Part shown: in pieces, positions 1-9,806 of the stretch | How the letters are laid out: each line of letters begins with the position of its first letter | How positions within the stretch are numbered: the first letter of the stretch is position 1 | Assembly: GCA_022565595.1 (NCBI GenBank) | Contig: JAIUML010000002.1 | Span: 62,001-126,000, forward strand | Reading direction: 5' to 3' | DNA: 64,000 nucleotides | Source of the DNA: Saccharospirillum sp. | GTDB taxonomy: Bacteria > Pseudomonadota > Gammaproteobacteria > Pseudomonadales > Natronospirillaceae | The notes under the pieces: generated by a model | Told to the model about the DNA's origin: nothing | The model's database searches: none | Seen by the model: only the letters and a program-made list of their open reading frames with translations | Position numbers and translations under genes: made by a program

Positions 1-592
1 GTCGGCGATGAGTGAGGTCCAGGCGAAGTGGTTGCGCATAGCGTCCCTCTTGCTCATCGGTCCAGCCAATATTGCCCTGCCAGTAGCGCAAGTTATCTGG
101 CCTCGACTGATCGAAAACCAGCGGAAGTTGCGTTTGCAAACGCCACTCGTCCACAGCCAGTCTACTCAAATGCAAGGCTTCTCGGCCACCCAGTAAAACG
201 ACCGACACCACCAGAACACTCCACAAAGGCACTGGCCGCCAACGCGCTCGGGGCCATAACACCAGCGCCAACCAGGCTCCGGTGAGGTTCAGCAAAACAT
301 CGTGCCAATCGAAGACTCGGCCAACCTTGCTTTGCACGACTTCAATACTCACCCCTACCACAGCCACCGCCATGGTAATCACCAACCAGGCTTGCCAACC
401 TTGCCAACGGTCGGTCAGTAAAATGGTCAAGGCAAAACAGAAAAAAAAGAAACCGTGGCCACTGTTCCATAAGGCGCGCTCAAGAGGGCTGGCAGTCCAG
501 TCGAGGCCACCAATAAAAAAGAAGGGCGCCATCACCAGCAGAATCAGACACAACGTCCAGAAGACCGCCTGTCTCAAAGGGGTGGATAACAC
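1..592 (-). CDS. VanZ-like membrane protein (C-terminus cut by window edge)
   Basis: A reading frame opens at a GTG (592-590) with GGAG 11 bases upstream and runs off the window start, giving about 197 residues. The first ~125 residues are very hydrophobic and carry the VanZ-family pattern: a Glu-x-x-Gln followed by FDWHDVLLNLTGA in a membrane segment. VanZ proteins are small membrane proteins, some linked to teicoplanin resistance, mostly of unknown function. The part after ~residue 135 is polar and probably outside the membrane. It is divergent from the GNAT gene. No ATG lies upstream in frame; an internal ATG (LLVMAPFF) is the alternative start. The family is fairly sure, the role unknown. 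Confidence 0.7.
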   Translation of the reverse strand, partial: MLSTPLRQAVFWTLCLILLVMAPFFFIGGLDWTASPLERALWNSGHGFFFFCFALTILLTDRWQGWQAWLVITMAVAVVGVSIEVVQSKVGRVFDWHDVLLNLTGAWLALVLWPRARWRPVPLWSVLVVSVVLLGGREALHLSRLAVDEWRLQTQLPLVFDQSRPDNLRYWQGNIGWTDEQEGRYAQPLRLDLTHRR

Positions 593-687
593 TGAGTCGC
601 TTCTCCCATTAAAATTCTCACCAGAGTAAGATCCCTTGCTCGAAAAATCGCTATACTTGACGGCCTTTTTACCGGGGACTGTCGACC

Positions 688-1182
688 ATGACCGATGAAA
701 ATTTGATCGTACGCCCTGCCGTGCCAGCCGATCTCGACGACATCAATGCCATCATCGCACGAGCCATTCAGGGCTGGGATCTTCCTGAGCGGGTCAAACG
801 GTTGACGCTGCCAAGCCTGCAATACAGCGTCACTGATTTCGGCTTTCAGAGTCTGTGGGTAGCCGAGAACGACAGCATTCCTGTCGGTATGGCCGCCTGG
901 CAAGAAGCAAGCCCGATCGACCGAATTAACACTTCCCCGTCTCTGCTGTTACACGGTATTTATGTCAATCCGGATGCTCAAGGCTACGGCGTCGGCCGTC
1001 GGCTCTTTGCGCAGTCAGAGGAGGCCGCTCGTGCCAGGGGAATGGCCGGTATTGTCGTCAAGGCACAGAAAGGCAGCGAAGCCTTTTACCAGGCCATGGG
1101 TATGACACCCATGCCGGTTACCGATGCTGTGCGACAGTTCGAAAACCGCTTGATGAAAGTGCTTGAAGTGCCGAGTCAGTAG
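688..1182 (+). CDS. GNAT-family N-acetyltransferase
   Basis: 164 aa, a single GNAT domain that should transfer an acetyl group from acetyl-CoA to an amine; the substrate cannot be read from sequence. The acetyl-CoA-binding motif A is clear (GIYVNPDAQGYGVGRRLF, about residues 90-107), followed by helix EEAARARG and the C-terminal AFYQAMGM beta-bulge typical of the fold. It is convergent with mazG and their 3' ends overlap by 7 bases, so the two stop codons share sequence. It stands alone as a transcription unit. Confidence 0.8.
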   Translation: MTDENLIVRPAVPADLDDINAIIARAIQGWDLPERVKRLTLPSLQYSVTDFGFQSLWVAENDSIPVGMAAWQEASPIDRINTSPSLLLHGIYVNPDAQGYGVGRRLFAQSEEAARARGMAGIVVKAQKGSEAFYQAMGMTPMPVTDAVRQFENRLMKVLEVPSQ

Positions 1183-2000
1183 CGCTTTTCCTGTTTGGCC
1201 AGATTCCAGAACGCATCCAGTTCCTCCAGTGTGAAATCATCCCAGGGGCGGCCAACCTCTTGCACTGAACGCTCAATGTGGCTGAATCTGTACTCAAACT
1301 TGCGGGCAGCCTCTCGCAACGCCTGCTCCGGATCGATTTTCAGATGACGAGACAGGTTGGCCAATACAAAGAGAAGATCGCCTAGTTCTTCCTGCGCATG
1401 GGCCTGATCACCGCTGGCGACCGCTTCTTTCAACTCCAGCAGTTCTTCATCAATCTTGTCAAAGACGGCCGTCTTTTCTGGCCAGTCGAAGCCAACACTG
1501 GCGGCTTTTTTCTGCAGCTTTTTGGCTCTCAATAAACCGGGCATGGCGGCCGGCACATCGTCGAGGATCGAGGCAGTTACATTCTTGCTGACTTTCTCTT
1601 CAGCCTTGAGTGCATCCCATTGCCGATTAACAGCCTCTGGGTCAGGCCGGTTTTCAGGATCGATACGGCTTTCCAGGGTGCCTTCCGGAAAGACATGAGG
1701 ATGGCGGTAAAGCAACTTGGCCACCAGACCGTGCACGATATCATCCAGAGTGAAGCGCTCTTCCTCGGCGGCAATCTGAGCATAAAACACCACCTGAAAC
1801 ACCAGATCGCCAAGCTCTTCCTGGAGGTGGTCATAGTCCTGCCGCTCAATGGTGTCGATGACTTCGTACACCTCTTCCAGGGTGTGCGGCACAATGGACG
1901 CGTAATCCTGTTTCAGATCCCAGGGGCAACCGGTTTGTGGGTCGCGCAAGCGTTGCATCAGTGTTTTCAGATCGTCGTAGCCGTAGCGTCTTTGTGTCAC
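1176..2000 (-). CDS. mazG: Nucleoside triphosphate pyrophosphohydrolase MazG
   Basis: 274 aa, the usual length of two-domain MazG. It hydrolyses (d)NTPs to NMP and pyrophosphate and in E. coli counters RelA-driven ppGpp build-up. Two tandem MazG repeats are visible: GCPWDLKQDYASIVPHTLEEVYEVIDTI with EELGDLVFQVVFYAQIA (residues ~24-78), and FDKIDEELLELKEAV with EELGDLLFVLANLSRHLKID (~180-224). The EExxE/ExxD metal-binding residues are present in both. It starts 17 bases after the relA stop, in the same orientation, so the two are probably co-transcribed as in many gammaproteobacteria. Confidence 0.95.
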   Translation of the reverse strand: MTQRRYGYDDLKTLMQRLRDPQTGCPWDLKQDYASIVPHTLEEVYEVIDTIERQDYDHLQEELGDLVFQVVFYAQIAAEEERFTLDDIVHGLVAKLLYRHPHVFPEGTLESRIDPENRPDPEAVNRQWDALKAEEKVSKNVTASILDDVPAAMPGLLRAKKLQKKAASVGFDWPEKTAVFDKIDEELLELKEAVASGDQAHAQEELGDLLFVLANLSRHLKIDPEQALREAARKFEYRFSHIERSVQEVGRPWDDFTLEELDAFWNLAKQEKRY

Positions 2001-2017
2001 GTTTTCCTGCCTGGTTT

Positions 2018-4264
2018 TTAATGAGTCCGCTGAAACACTCGCCGCACATCGGCCACGTTGGAGATTTTTGACATCTGCGCCATGATTTTACCGAGCGCAT
2101 CGATGTCTTCGATTTCAATGGTCAGTCTCATATCCGCCTGGCTTTCATCCTTGTTGGATAGGGTGTTGACCGAGGTGACGTTGATGTTGTTGTTGGCCAT
2201 CACCATCATGATGTCGCGCAACAGGCCGGTGCGGTCGTATGCCAATATATTGAGTTCCACCGGGTAGGTGCGTCTGGTCTGGCCGCCCCAACTGACTTCG
2301 ATGACTCGTTCCGGTTCGCGGCTCTTCAGCTGCAACAGATTGACGCAGTCCTGGCGGTGAATGGAGACGCCGCGGCCGAGGGTAATGAAGCCTACCACCG
2401 GGTCGCCCGGTACGGGTTTACAGCATTTGGCGATGCTGGTCATCATGTTGCCAACGCCGTGGATGACCAGATCGCCGCTGGGTTGGTCGGTATCCGATGC
2501 CGGACCCACCTTGATTTCGTCCTGCTGTTGCGGGTTGACCAGGTTCTCGATGCTGTGCACGACCTGCATCAGGCGAATATCGCCCGCGCCGATGGCCGCA
2601 TAGAGGTCGTCTGCCTCAGTGAAGTTGACCTGACGTGCTACCTCGTTCATGTCGACTCTGGGCAGGTTGAAGCGCTGCAGTTCGCGCATCAACATCGACT
2701 TGCCAGCGCTGATGTTCTCGCCCCGGTCGAGGGATTTGAACCATTGACGAATTTTAGCGCGGGCGCGGGAGCTGTTGACGTAGTTCAGATCCGGGTTCAA
2801 CCAGTCGCGGCTCGGGCTGGCTTCTTTGCCGGTGAGAATGGACACCTGGTCGCCGATCTTCAAGCGATGCGTCAGCGGCACAATGCGACCGTTGACCTTG
2901 GCACCGCGGCAGCGATGCCCGATGTCGGTGTGAATCTTGTAGGCGAAATCGAGCGGGGTAGCGCCCTTGCTCAAATCCACTACATGGCCTTCGGGGGTCA
3001 ACACATAGATGCGGTCGGAGGTGACGTCGACACCCATTTCCTCGACCATTTCCTGGATGTCACCCAGTTCGTCATGCCATTCCAGCACCTGGCGCAGCCA
3101 GTTGACCTTGTCTTCATAGCCACGCGAGTGTGCCTTGCTTTTGGCGTCGGTCCCTTTATAAACCCAGTGAGCGCAGACACCCAGTTCAGCATCGTCGTGC
3201 ATATCGTGGGTTCGAATCTGGACTTCGACTACCTTGCCTTCTGGCCCAATTACAGCCGTGTGCAAGGAGCGGTAACCGTTCGGCTTGGGCGAGGCGATGT
3301 AATCATCGAATTCACGGGGGATGTGTCGCCACAAGGAGTGCACGATGCCGAGTACGGTGTAGCAATCGCGCACGTCCGGTACCAACACACGAAAGGCGCG
3401 AATGTCGTAGACCTGGCTGAAGCCGATGTTCTTGCGTTTCATTTTCCGCCAGATGGAGTAGATGTGCTTGGCGCGGCCTTGAATCTCGGCCTGGATGCCA
3501 GCCGCAGTTACTTCGTCCTGCAGAATGTTTTGCACGTTCTCAATGTAGTGCTGCCGGTCGAGGCGCTTTTCGTCCAGCAGTTTGGCAATCTTTTTGTAAT
3601 CCTGAGGCTCGATGTAGCGAAAGGAGAGGTCCTCCAGTTCCCATTTAAGCTGGCCCACGCCGAGACGGTGTGCCAGCGGCGCGTAGATGTCGAACACCTC
3701 TCGGGCGACCTTGTAGCGGCGGGCTGCAGGCGCATTCTTAACTGCTCGAATGGCACAGGTTCGTTCTGCCAGCTTGATCAGGGCGACGCGAACATCGTCG
3801 ATCATTGAAACCAGCATTTTGCGCACCGCTTCGCCCTGGGTTTCGCTTGACCCCAACACCGACGCGCGAGTGGATTTGTGTTTGGTGTGGATGGCGGCCA
3901 TGCGCAGCACGCCCTCGATCAGGCTGGCCACCCTGGGGCCAAACTGATCGCGTACTGTGTCGAGCGGCAATTCTTCTTCACGCACGGTACGGTAAAGAAT
4001 GGCGGCCACCAGGGCATCCTGGTCAAGCTTCAGGTCGGCCAGGATTTCCGTCATTTCCAGACCGGTTCTATAGGCCGACTGACCTTCACCCCAGTGATTC
4101 TGGCGTTCACCCGCTTCCTGCTCCGCAACGCGAGCAATGCGGCAGGCACGGACCAGTTCATCTTGATCTACAAGGGGAACTTTGTCTTCGATGCGCGCCA
4201 GCCAGGCCTCAAGATCGACGGTGCCGTCACGAAATACTGGCTGGTCTTCCCGAACCTTTACCAT
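2018..4264 (-). CDS. relA: GTP pyrophosphokinase RelA ((p)ppGpp synthetase I)
   Basis: 748 aa, matching E. coli RelA (744). It makes pppGpp/ppGpp from ATP and GTP or GDP on ribosomes stalled by uncharged tRNA. Order of domains: inactive hydrolase (the HD signature is replaced, AAILYRTVREE), synthetase (YDIRAFRVLV, then PKPNGYRSLHTAVIGPEGKVVEVQIRT), TGS (DRIYVLTPEGHVVDLSKG), Zn-finger/helical part with CC (IAKCCKPVPGDPVVGF) and C-terminal ACT (RTYPVELNILAYDRTGLL). The missing HD pair separates it from the bifunctional SpoT. It lies directly between cysM and mazG; rlmD, which sits between relA and cysM in Pseudomonas, is absent here. Confidence 0.97.
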   Translation of the reverse strand: MVKVREDQPVFRDGTVDLEAWLARIEDKVPLVDQDELVRACRIARVAEQEAGERQNHWGEGQSAYRTGLEMTEILADLKLDQDALVAAILYRTVREEELPLDTVRDQFGPRVASLIEGVLRMAAIHTKHKSTRASVLGSSETQGEAVRKMLVSMIDDVRVALIKLAERTCAIRAVKNAPAARRYKVAREVFDIYAPLAHRLGVGQLKWELEDLSFRYIEPQDYKKIAKLLDEKRLDRQHYIENVQNILQDEVTAAGIQAEIQGRAKHIYSIWRKMKRKNIGFSQVYDIRAFRVLVPDVRDCYTVLGIVHSLWRHIPREFDDYIASPKPNGYRSLHTAVIGPEGKVVEVQIRTHDMHDDAELGVCAHWVYKGTDAKSKAHSRGYEDKVNWLRQVLEWHDELGDIQEMVEEMGVDVTSDRIYVLTPEGHVVDLSKGATPLDFAYKIHTDIGHRCRGAKVNGRIVPLTHRLKIGDQVSILTGKEASPSRDWLNPDLNYVNSSRARAKIRQWFKSLDRGENISAGKSMLMRELQRFNLPRVDMNEVARQVNFTEADDLYAAIGAGDIRLMQVVHSIENLVNPQQQDEIKVGPASDTDQPSGDLVIHGVGNMMTSIAKCCKPVPGDPVVGFITLGRGVSIHRQDCVNLLQLKSREPERVIEVSWGGQTRRTYPVELNILAYDRTGLLRDIMMVMANNNINVTSVNTLSNKDESQADMRLTIEIEDIDALGKIMAQMSKISNVADVRRVFQRTH

Positions 4265-4320
4265 CTGTGTCTCTGCATCCAGGCAACAACCTCATCGGTT
4301 GAAGCCGGTTAATTGTTCGT

Positions 4321-5211
4321 CTACCGGTAGACGCCGGTCGACAGGTAACGGTCGCCCCGGTCGCAAACAATAGCGACGATGACGGCATTTTCAAGTTCCT
4401 TGCTGAGCCGAAGAGCACCGGCAACCGAGCCACCTGATGATACACCGGCAAAGATCCCTTCTTCTGCTGCGAGCCGACGCATGGTTTCTTCGGCTTCCTG
4501 CTGGCTGATATCGAGTGTTCTGTCGACACGGCTGGCATCGAAAATTTTTGGCAAATAGGCCTCTGGCCAACGCCGTATGCCTGGGATATGCGAGCCTTCC
4601 GAGGGCTGCAGGCCAACGATCTGTACAGCCGGGTTCTGCTCCTTGAGGTAGCGTGAAACGCCCATAATGGTGCCTGTTGTGCCCATGGATGACACAAAAT
4701 GAGTCACCTCACCCTTGGTGTCGCGCCAGATCTCCGGGCCTGTACTTTCGTAGTGCGCCAGGGGGTTATCCTGGTTGGCAAACTGGTCCAGCACCTTGCC
4801 TTTACCCTCTGCTTGCATTTGCAGTGCCAGGTCTCGCGCATATTCCATACCTTGCTCCTGGGTGACGCTGATGATCTCCGCCCCATAGGCACGCATACTG
4901 GCGCGGCGCTCTTCGCTGAGGTTGGCTGGCATGATCAGAATCATATTGTAACCCTTGATGGCCGCTGCCATTGCCAGGGCGATACCGGTATTACCACTGG
5001 TCGCCTCAATCAGGGTATCACCCGGGTGAATATCGCCCCGCTGCTCGGCATGAGCAATCATGCTGACTGCTGGTCGGTCCTTGACCGAGCCCGCCGGGTT
5101 ATTGCCCTCGAGTTTCAATAAAATGGTATTGCTTGTTTCCCCGGCCATGCGCTGCAGACGCACCAGGGGCGTATTGCCAACAAAGTCTTCAATCGTAGGG
5201 TAGGACGGCAT
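4321..5211 (-). CDS. cysM: Cysteine synthase B (O-acetylserine sulfhydrylase, CysM)
   Basis: 296 aa PLP enzyme forming cysteine from O-acetylserine and sulfide or thiosulfate. The PLP lysine is K44 in NPAGSVKDRPA; the phosphate/substrate loop TSGNTGIALAMAA and the glycine-rich GVSSGGSVAGAL follow. The short active-site region and the RRWPEAYLPKIFD stretch favour CysM over CysK. I start at the ATG 5211-5209, preceded by AGGAGAGGC, rather than at the in-frame codon 30 bases upstream, because the protein then begins as family members do (MPSYPTIEDFVGNTPLVRLQ). It lies 56 bases upstream of relA, same strand. Confidence 0.93.
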   Translation of the reverse strand: MPSYPTIEDFVGNTPLVRLQRMAGETSNTILLKLEGNNPAGSVKDRPAVSMIAHAEQRGDIHPGDTLIEATSGNTGIALAMAAAIKGYNMILIMPANLSEERRASMRAYGAEIISVTQEQGMEYARDLALQMQAEGKGKVLDQFANQDNPLAHYESTGPEIWRDTKGEVTHFVSSMGTTGTIMGVSRYLKEQNPAVQIVGLQPSEGSHIPGIRRWPEAYLPKIFDASRVDRTLDISQQEAEETMRRLAAEEGIFAGVSSGGSVAGALRLSKELENAVIVAIVCDRGDRYLSTGVYR

Positions 5212-5426
5212 CTGCCTCTCCTGAAACGGGTAATACCCCATGAAATTCTGTACGTGAACGCGACAGAATGGACAAGAGGCTTACTTTTAATAAACCGATC
5301 ACCAAACCAACATTGTATCAAACCCGGACCCAATTGGCGTAATCTACTGCGCTGGGGCCTGTCGGACTAATTGACCCGGCCGGTACGGCCGATTACAGTG
5401 CTTTTACATCGATCAGGTTACGCATC

Positions 5427-8294
5427 ATGAGCACTACTGGCCTACAAAACCGAATACTGTTCATCGCTCTCGCCCCCGTTTTCATTTTCGGCATTGCGCT
5501 GACGATCTGGTTCACTCGTAACGACGTCGTGCAGCAGCGCGATGCCTTCAGCGCTCGTACCGAAACAGCGGTGCAAAGGCTCTCTGATGCCCTGTCCATG
5601 CCGCTGCAACATGGCGATGTCGAACTGGTTCAGGCCCTGTTGCGACGCGCTCTGGGCGAGCGAGATGCGCGCTCGGTGCGACTGTTCGACCCCTTTGGCA
5701 GTGAATGGTTGCAATCCGGGCCCAGCATGGTTGGGCCAGCCTACCCCCAGGCGATCACCGATACCAATCGCCTGACTCAGGTGCGCAGCTTTGAGACCTA
5801 TCGCTACCTGACTCCCATCAGCCCTCCGTCTGACTTGCGGCTACGCCTGAATACCTCGACGCCGGTCGGCTGGCTCGAAGTCGAATTTGACTATGCCAAT
5901 ACGCGCGTCGCCCATTACCGGTCTGTGTTAATCAACTTGCTCATTCTGCTGTGCGGTTTGCTCGCCGTGTCTGGCCTGGCATTCTGGTTGAGCCGAGAGA
6001 TCAGCCGCCCGGTGCGCAATATGATTAGAACGGTAGAGGCGATCCGCGAAGGCAATCTGGATGTGCGAGTCAATCCCAGTGCCAATGGCGAATTGCGCGA
6101 CCTGGAATCCGGCATCAATTCGATGGCTGAAACGCTGAAAGAAGCCTACGAAGACATGCAAATCAGTGTCGACCAGGCCACTCAGGATTTACGCGAGACG
6201 CTCGAAACCATCGAGATCCAGAACATTGAACTGGACATGGCGCGGCGCGAGGCACAACAGGCCAACCAGGTGAAAACCGAGTTTCTGGCCAACATGAGCC
6301 ATGAGATATGCACCCCGCTGAATGGCATCATCGGCTTTGCCCGCCTGCTGGCAAAATCCAACTTGACGCGCAAGCAGGAAGACTACATCAGCACCATCAT
6401 GTCCTCCTCCCAAGGCCTGCTGACCATTATCAATGACGTGCTCGATTTTTGTAAAATCGAGGCGGGCAAATTGATGCTCGACAATCGCAGCATGAACCTG
6501 CGCGAGACCATTGAAGATGTTCTGGTCATGCTCGCACCAGCCTCTCAATCCAAGAATCTGGAGGTCGTATCACTCTATTACAGCGATGTGCCAGAGCAAC
6601 TGATTACCGACCCTCTCAGACTGAAACAGGTGCTGACCAACCTGGTCAACAATGCCATCAAATTTACCCCCGAGGGCAGCATCGTCATTCGCACCATGAT
6701 AGAGCAGGCTCAAGGCAACAAGGTGATGGTGCGCATCAGTGTCACCGACACCGGCATCGGCCTGACCAAGGCGGAGCAGAAAGCCCTCTTCCATGCCTTT
6801 TCTCAGGCTGACTCATCAACCGCCCGTGAGTTCGGCGGTACTGGACTGGGTCTGGTGATCTCCAAACGTCTGGTCGAGCAGATGGGTGGCGATATTGGCC
6901 TGGACAGCGTCAAGGGCGAGGGATCCACCTTCTGGTTCAACATCAAGGCCGAAGTCGCGCCGGCCGTACAACAGCCGCCGAAACGTACCGAGTTGAATAA
7001 CTTCCACCTCGCCATTGTCGAACAGCGTGAGATGTCGCGCCTGGCCTTGCGCCATCAGGCTGAGGAATGGGGCATGAGAGTGACTGAGCTGTCCAGCCTG
7101 GATGCCCTGCTGCAACGCCTGGCTACCGACCAGGAAGCCCGCCCTGATGTCGCCCTGATCGATGTCAGCGGCTTTGCAGATACCGAACAACTGTACCGCC
7201 AGATACTCAAGTTGGAACGAGAGCTGAACTGCCCGACGCTTGTGGTGGCAACCGCCAATGAAGATGACATCAGTTATCGTCTGCTGGAGCAAGGCGCCCA
7301 ACACTACCTGTCCAAACCGGTACGAACTCAGCAAATGTTTCATTCCCTGCTGCAAATTCTTCATCCGGAAGCCGCCGAGAAACTGCCGTTGTCTGAACCA
7401 CTGGTGCTCGGTTCGGTGCGCAGTGCCGTGCGGGTTCTGGCAGTGGATGACAACAGTGCCAACCTGAAGCTGATTATAACCCTGTTGGAAAACATGGGTC
7501 TGGTGGTCGATGGCGCGCACAATGGTGAGGCAGCACTGGAGGCTGTGCAGACCACCCACTACGACCTGATCTTCATGGACATTCAAATGCCGGTAATGGA
7601 CGGTATAGAAGCCACACGTCGCATCCGGCAATTGGAGCCCGCTCAGGTGCGAGTCCCGATAATCGCTCTGACGGCTCATGCCCTGGCAGAAGAACGGCAA
7701 AACATGCTCGACAGCGGCATGGACGATTACCTGACCAAACCGGTTGATGAAGACCAATTGCAACGCACCCTGTTCAAGTGGACCGGCGCTTCCCTTCAAG
7801 AAAACCCTGCAACTCGCAGCGATCGCCATGAAGAAGAGCCACCAGCTCCCCTGGATCTGGAGCAATTGCACAGCCTTGCTGTGGTTGACCTGGTGTCAGG
7901 CCTGGAAAAAGCCAGTGGCAAACTCGGCCTCGCCCGGGATATGTTTCATATGCTGATGGACACCCTCGACAACGACCAGGCGCACATCAACGACCTTTAC
8001 CAACAGGGTGACTACAAGGCGTTGCTGGAACAGGTCCATCGACTGCACGGCGCTACCCACTACTGCGGCGTACCGCGTATCCAGCAAACCGCCATGTACA
8101 CCGAGAGCCTGCTCAAACAGGGCCACTATGCATTGATTGAAGATGCCTTGTTCATGCTGAACGAAGAGATTAACGAAGTGTTGCGTTGGGATCAGGACAA
8201 CGATCGTGAGAAGTCATTCGAGCAAGCGTTGAAAGTCTACGCCTATCAGGTTCAACAGAAGTCGAGCAAGCGCAAGAGTACGGTGAGTAGATAG
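5427..8294 (+). CDS. gacS: Hybrid sensor histidine kinase GacS/BarA
   Basis: 955 aa, the layout and length of GacS/BarA, which phosphorylates GacA/UvrY and so controls the RsmA/CsrA small-RNA switch. Order: TM1 (9-30), periplasmic sensor (~31-167), TM2 (168-188), HAMP (189-240), DHp with H292, HATPase ([37 protein letters not shown]), a degenerate receiver-like part (~525-655), a true receiver with D718 ([11 protein letters not shown]) and a C-terminal HPt domain with H871 ([12 protein letters not shown]). Oddity: the H-box reads [10 protein letters not shown], with Cys at 295 where nearly all such kinases have Arg. It is divergent from cysM and convergent with acpS. Confidence 0.93.
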   Translation: MSTTGLQNRILFIALAPVFIFGIALTIWFTRNDVVQQRDAFSARTETAVQRLSDALSMPLQHGDVELVQALLRRALGERDARSVRLFDPFGSEWLQSGPSMVGPAYPQAITDTNRLTQVRSFETYRYLTPISPPSDLRLRLNTSTPVGWLEVEFDYANTRVAHYRSVLINLLILLCGLLAVSGLAFWLSREISRPVRNMIRTVEAIREGNLDVRVNPSANGELRDLESGINSMAETLKEAYEDMQISVDQATQDLRETLETIEIQNIELDMARREAQQANQVKTEFLANMSHEICTPLNGIIGFARLLAKSNLTRKQEDYISTIMSSSQGLLTIINDVLDFCKIEAGKLMLDNRSMNLRETIEDVLVMLAPASQSKNLEVVSLYYSDVPEQLITDPLRLKQVLTNLVNNAIKFTPEGSIVIRTMIEQAQGNKVMVRISVTDTGIGLTKAEQKALFHAFSQADSSTAREFGGTGLGLVISKRLVEQMGGDIGLDSVKGEGSTFWFNIKAEVAPAVQQPPKRTELNNFHLAIVEQREMSRLALRHQAEEWGMRVTELSSLDALLQRLATDQEARPDVALIDVSGFADTEQLYRQILKLERELNCPTLVVATANEDDISYRLLEQGAQHYLSKPVRTQQMFHSLLQILHPEAAEKLPLSEPLVLGSVRSAVRVLAVDDNSANLKLIITLLENMGLVVDGAHNGEAALEAVQTTHYDLIFMDIQMPVMDGIEATRRIRQLEPAQVRVPIIALTAHALAEERQNMLDSGMDDYLTKPVDEDQLQRTLFKWTGASLQENPATRSDRHEEEPPAPLDLEQLHSLAVVDLVSGLEKASGKLGLARDMFHMLMDTLDNDQAHINDLYQQGDYKALLEQVHRLHGATHYCGVPRIQQTAMYTESLLKQGHYALIEDALFMLNEEINEVLRWDQDNDREKSFEQALKVYAYQVQQKSSKRKSTVSR

Positions 8295-8296
8295 CC

Positions 8297-8686
8297 TCAC
8301 TGTATAAGGGCAAAAGCTACAACGGCCTGCTTTTCATCCGACAGACTCAGCAACACCTCGGTCGCCTGGAGTCGCGCCAGATGCTCGGCGGCGCAACCAC
8401 TGATTGCAACGCCAGGCGCCCCGTTGGCGTCCGGTAAAATTTCGATATCCTGAAACGTCACCCCCTGAGCGATACCGGTACCAAGCGCCTTGGCGATGGC
8501 TTCCTTGCCGGCAAAGCGGTTTGCCAGGAATCGAACAGACTGCTTTCTGCGCTGGTACTCCGCCTGCTCAGCGGCAGTCAGAATGCGCCTCAGGAAGCGT
8601 TCGCCTTGTCGTTCAAGCACTTGAGCGATGCGCTCAATATCAACAATGTCTGTGCCTATACCTCGAACCAAGGGCCCGCTCTCCAT
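8297..8686 (-). CDS. acpS: Holo-[acyl-carrier-protein] synthase
   Basis: 129 aa. It transfers the 4'-phosphopantetheine arm of CoA onto apo-ACP. The AcpS signatures are present: GIGTDIVDIERI (Mg-binding Asp) near the start and RFLANRFAGKEAIAKALGTGI (the FxxKEAxxKAxG motif). Its ATG overlaps the stop of the upstream diguanylate cyclase by one base (TAATG), so translation of the two is probably coupled. In related genomes acpS follows pdxJ; here pdxJ is absent. Confidence 0.95.
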   Translation of the reverse strand: MESGPLVRGIGTDIVDIERIAQVLERQGERFLRRILTAAEQAEYQRRKQSVRFLANRFAGKEAIAKALGTGIAQGVTFQDIEILPDANGAPGVAISGCAAEHLARLQATEVLLSLSDEKQAVVAFALIQ

Positions 8687-9756
8687 TAATCACTATAAAC
8701 AATGCAGTTCCGGCCCTGAGCCTTGGCCTGAAACAGTGCCTGATCGGCACGACCAAACACATGCTCAAACAGAGCCGAAGCACTGTACAGGGTTTTGGTA
8801 GCGCGCATCTCTGCAATACCAAAACTCGCTGTCAAGGTGATCTGATGATCCCGCCAGGGCACGGCAGACTCATTCAAGCTTTGACGCAATTGCTCGGCAA
8901 TATAGCGGGCCTTGGGGCCATTGGCAGGTAACCAGAGTGCAAATTCTTCACCACCAAAGCGCGCCAGCAAGGCCTCCTCTGGCAACTGGGACTGCAGGCG
9001 CTGGCTGAAACTTTTCAATACCTCATCACCCGCCTGGTGCCCATAGGCATCATTGACCTGTTTGAACCAGTCGATATCGATGATAACCAGAGACCCTTGC
9101 TCAGGAGTCTCAACCAGTTGCTGCTCAATGCGCTCGATCAGCGCACGACGATTCAGCAAGCCGGTCAGATGATCGTGATGCACTTCCCATTGCAATCGCT
9201 CTCTCAAAATCGCATTGGTAATGAGTACCGCTGCAATTTCCAGGGCAGCAACGTAGCTTTCCGGGTAGGTACGTGACCGCGCACAGTCATCGAAACCGAG
9301 AATTCCCCACCATTCGCCTTCGACCATGATCGGGATGGTCAACATGGACTCGATGCCTTGATAATCGAATTCGCGTTTCAGGTGGCCCGTCACCTCACTG
9401 CGCTGGTGTTTCAACACCTGCCCTTGCAATCGGGCCTGGTAAAAAACGCGCAGTTCCGGCTCACGGATCTCGACGCGATGCTCAACATAGCGCTGATCAG
9501 CAATGTTCGAGTACTGGGGAGACGATGACCATTCATGAAGGTAATGGGTGACATAATGATCCGGGCCCTGTTCAAGGACTTCAAACACCCAGACTCGATT
9601 CGTATCCGTATGCTCACCCAGTACGCGCAGGAAATCGCCCAGGCCGTCACGCCAGCTTTGTTGATTGATCAGATGCTGGGCCGCTCTTGAAACGGCGATG
9701 AACAATTCGATATCACCGCCGTCGGTTGTCATCGGTTTGGTATCTGATTGAATCAC
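8686..9756 (-). CDS. GAF-GGDEF diguanylate cyclase
   Basis: 356 aa, no membrane segment. Residues ~15-185 form a GAF sensor domain and ~190-353 a GGDEF domain that should make c-di-GMP from two GTP. The active site is intact: DHLTGLLNRRAL, DIDWFKQVNDAYGHQAGDEVL and GGEEF at 268-272. The inhibitory RxxD site is absent (QLPEEALLARF precedes the motif), so product inhibition is unlikely. It occupies the position between recO and acpS that holds pdxJ in Pseudomonas and Escherichia, and overlaps the acpS start by one base. The GAF ligand is unknown. Confidence 0.88.
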   Translation of the reverse strand: MIQSDTKPMTTDGGDIELFIAVSRAAQHLINQQSWRDGLGDFLRVLGEHTDTNRVWVFEVLEQGPDHYVTHYLHEWSSSPQYSNIADQRYVEHRVEIREPELRVFYQARLQGQVLKHQRSEVTGHLKREFDYQGIESMLTIPIMVEGEWWGILGFDDCARSRTYPESYVAALEIAAVLITNAILRERLQWEVHHDHLTGLLNRRALIERIEQQLVETPEQGSLVIIDIDWFKQVNDAYGHQAGDEVLKSFSQRLQSQLPEEALLARFGGEEFALWLPANGPKARYIAEQLRQSLNESAVPWRDHQITLTASFGIAEMRATKTLYSASALFEHVFGRADQALFQAKAQGRNCIVYSD

Positions 9757-9806
9757 TGTCTCTCCGCCGATGAAAGGTTAGTCTCGCTGGCCGGGGATAA
9801 GGTCGA

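Noticed and set aside
2357-3808. 483-codon open frame on the plus strand inside relA
   Set aside because: It is antisense to the conserved relA domains, has no ribosome site and no protein-like features; the open frame follows from relA codon bias.
6816-7871. 351-codon open frame antisense to gacS
   Set aside because: It lies opposite the kinase and receiver domains and shows no domain of its own.
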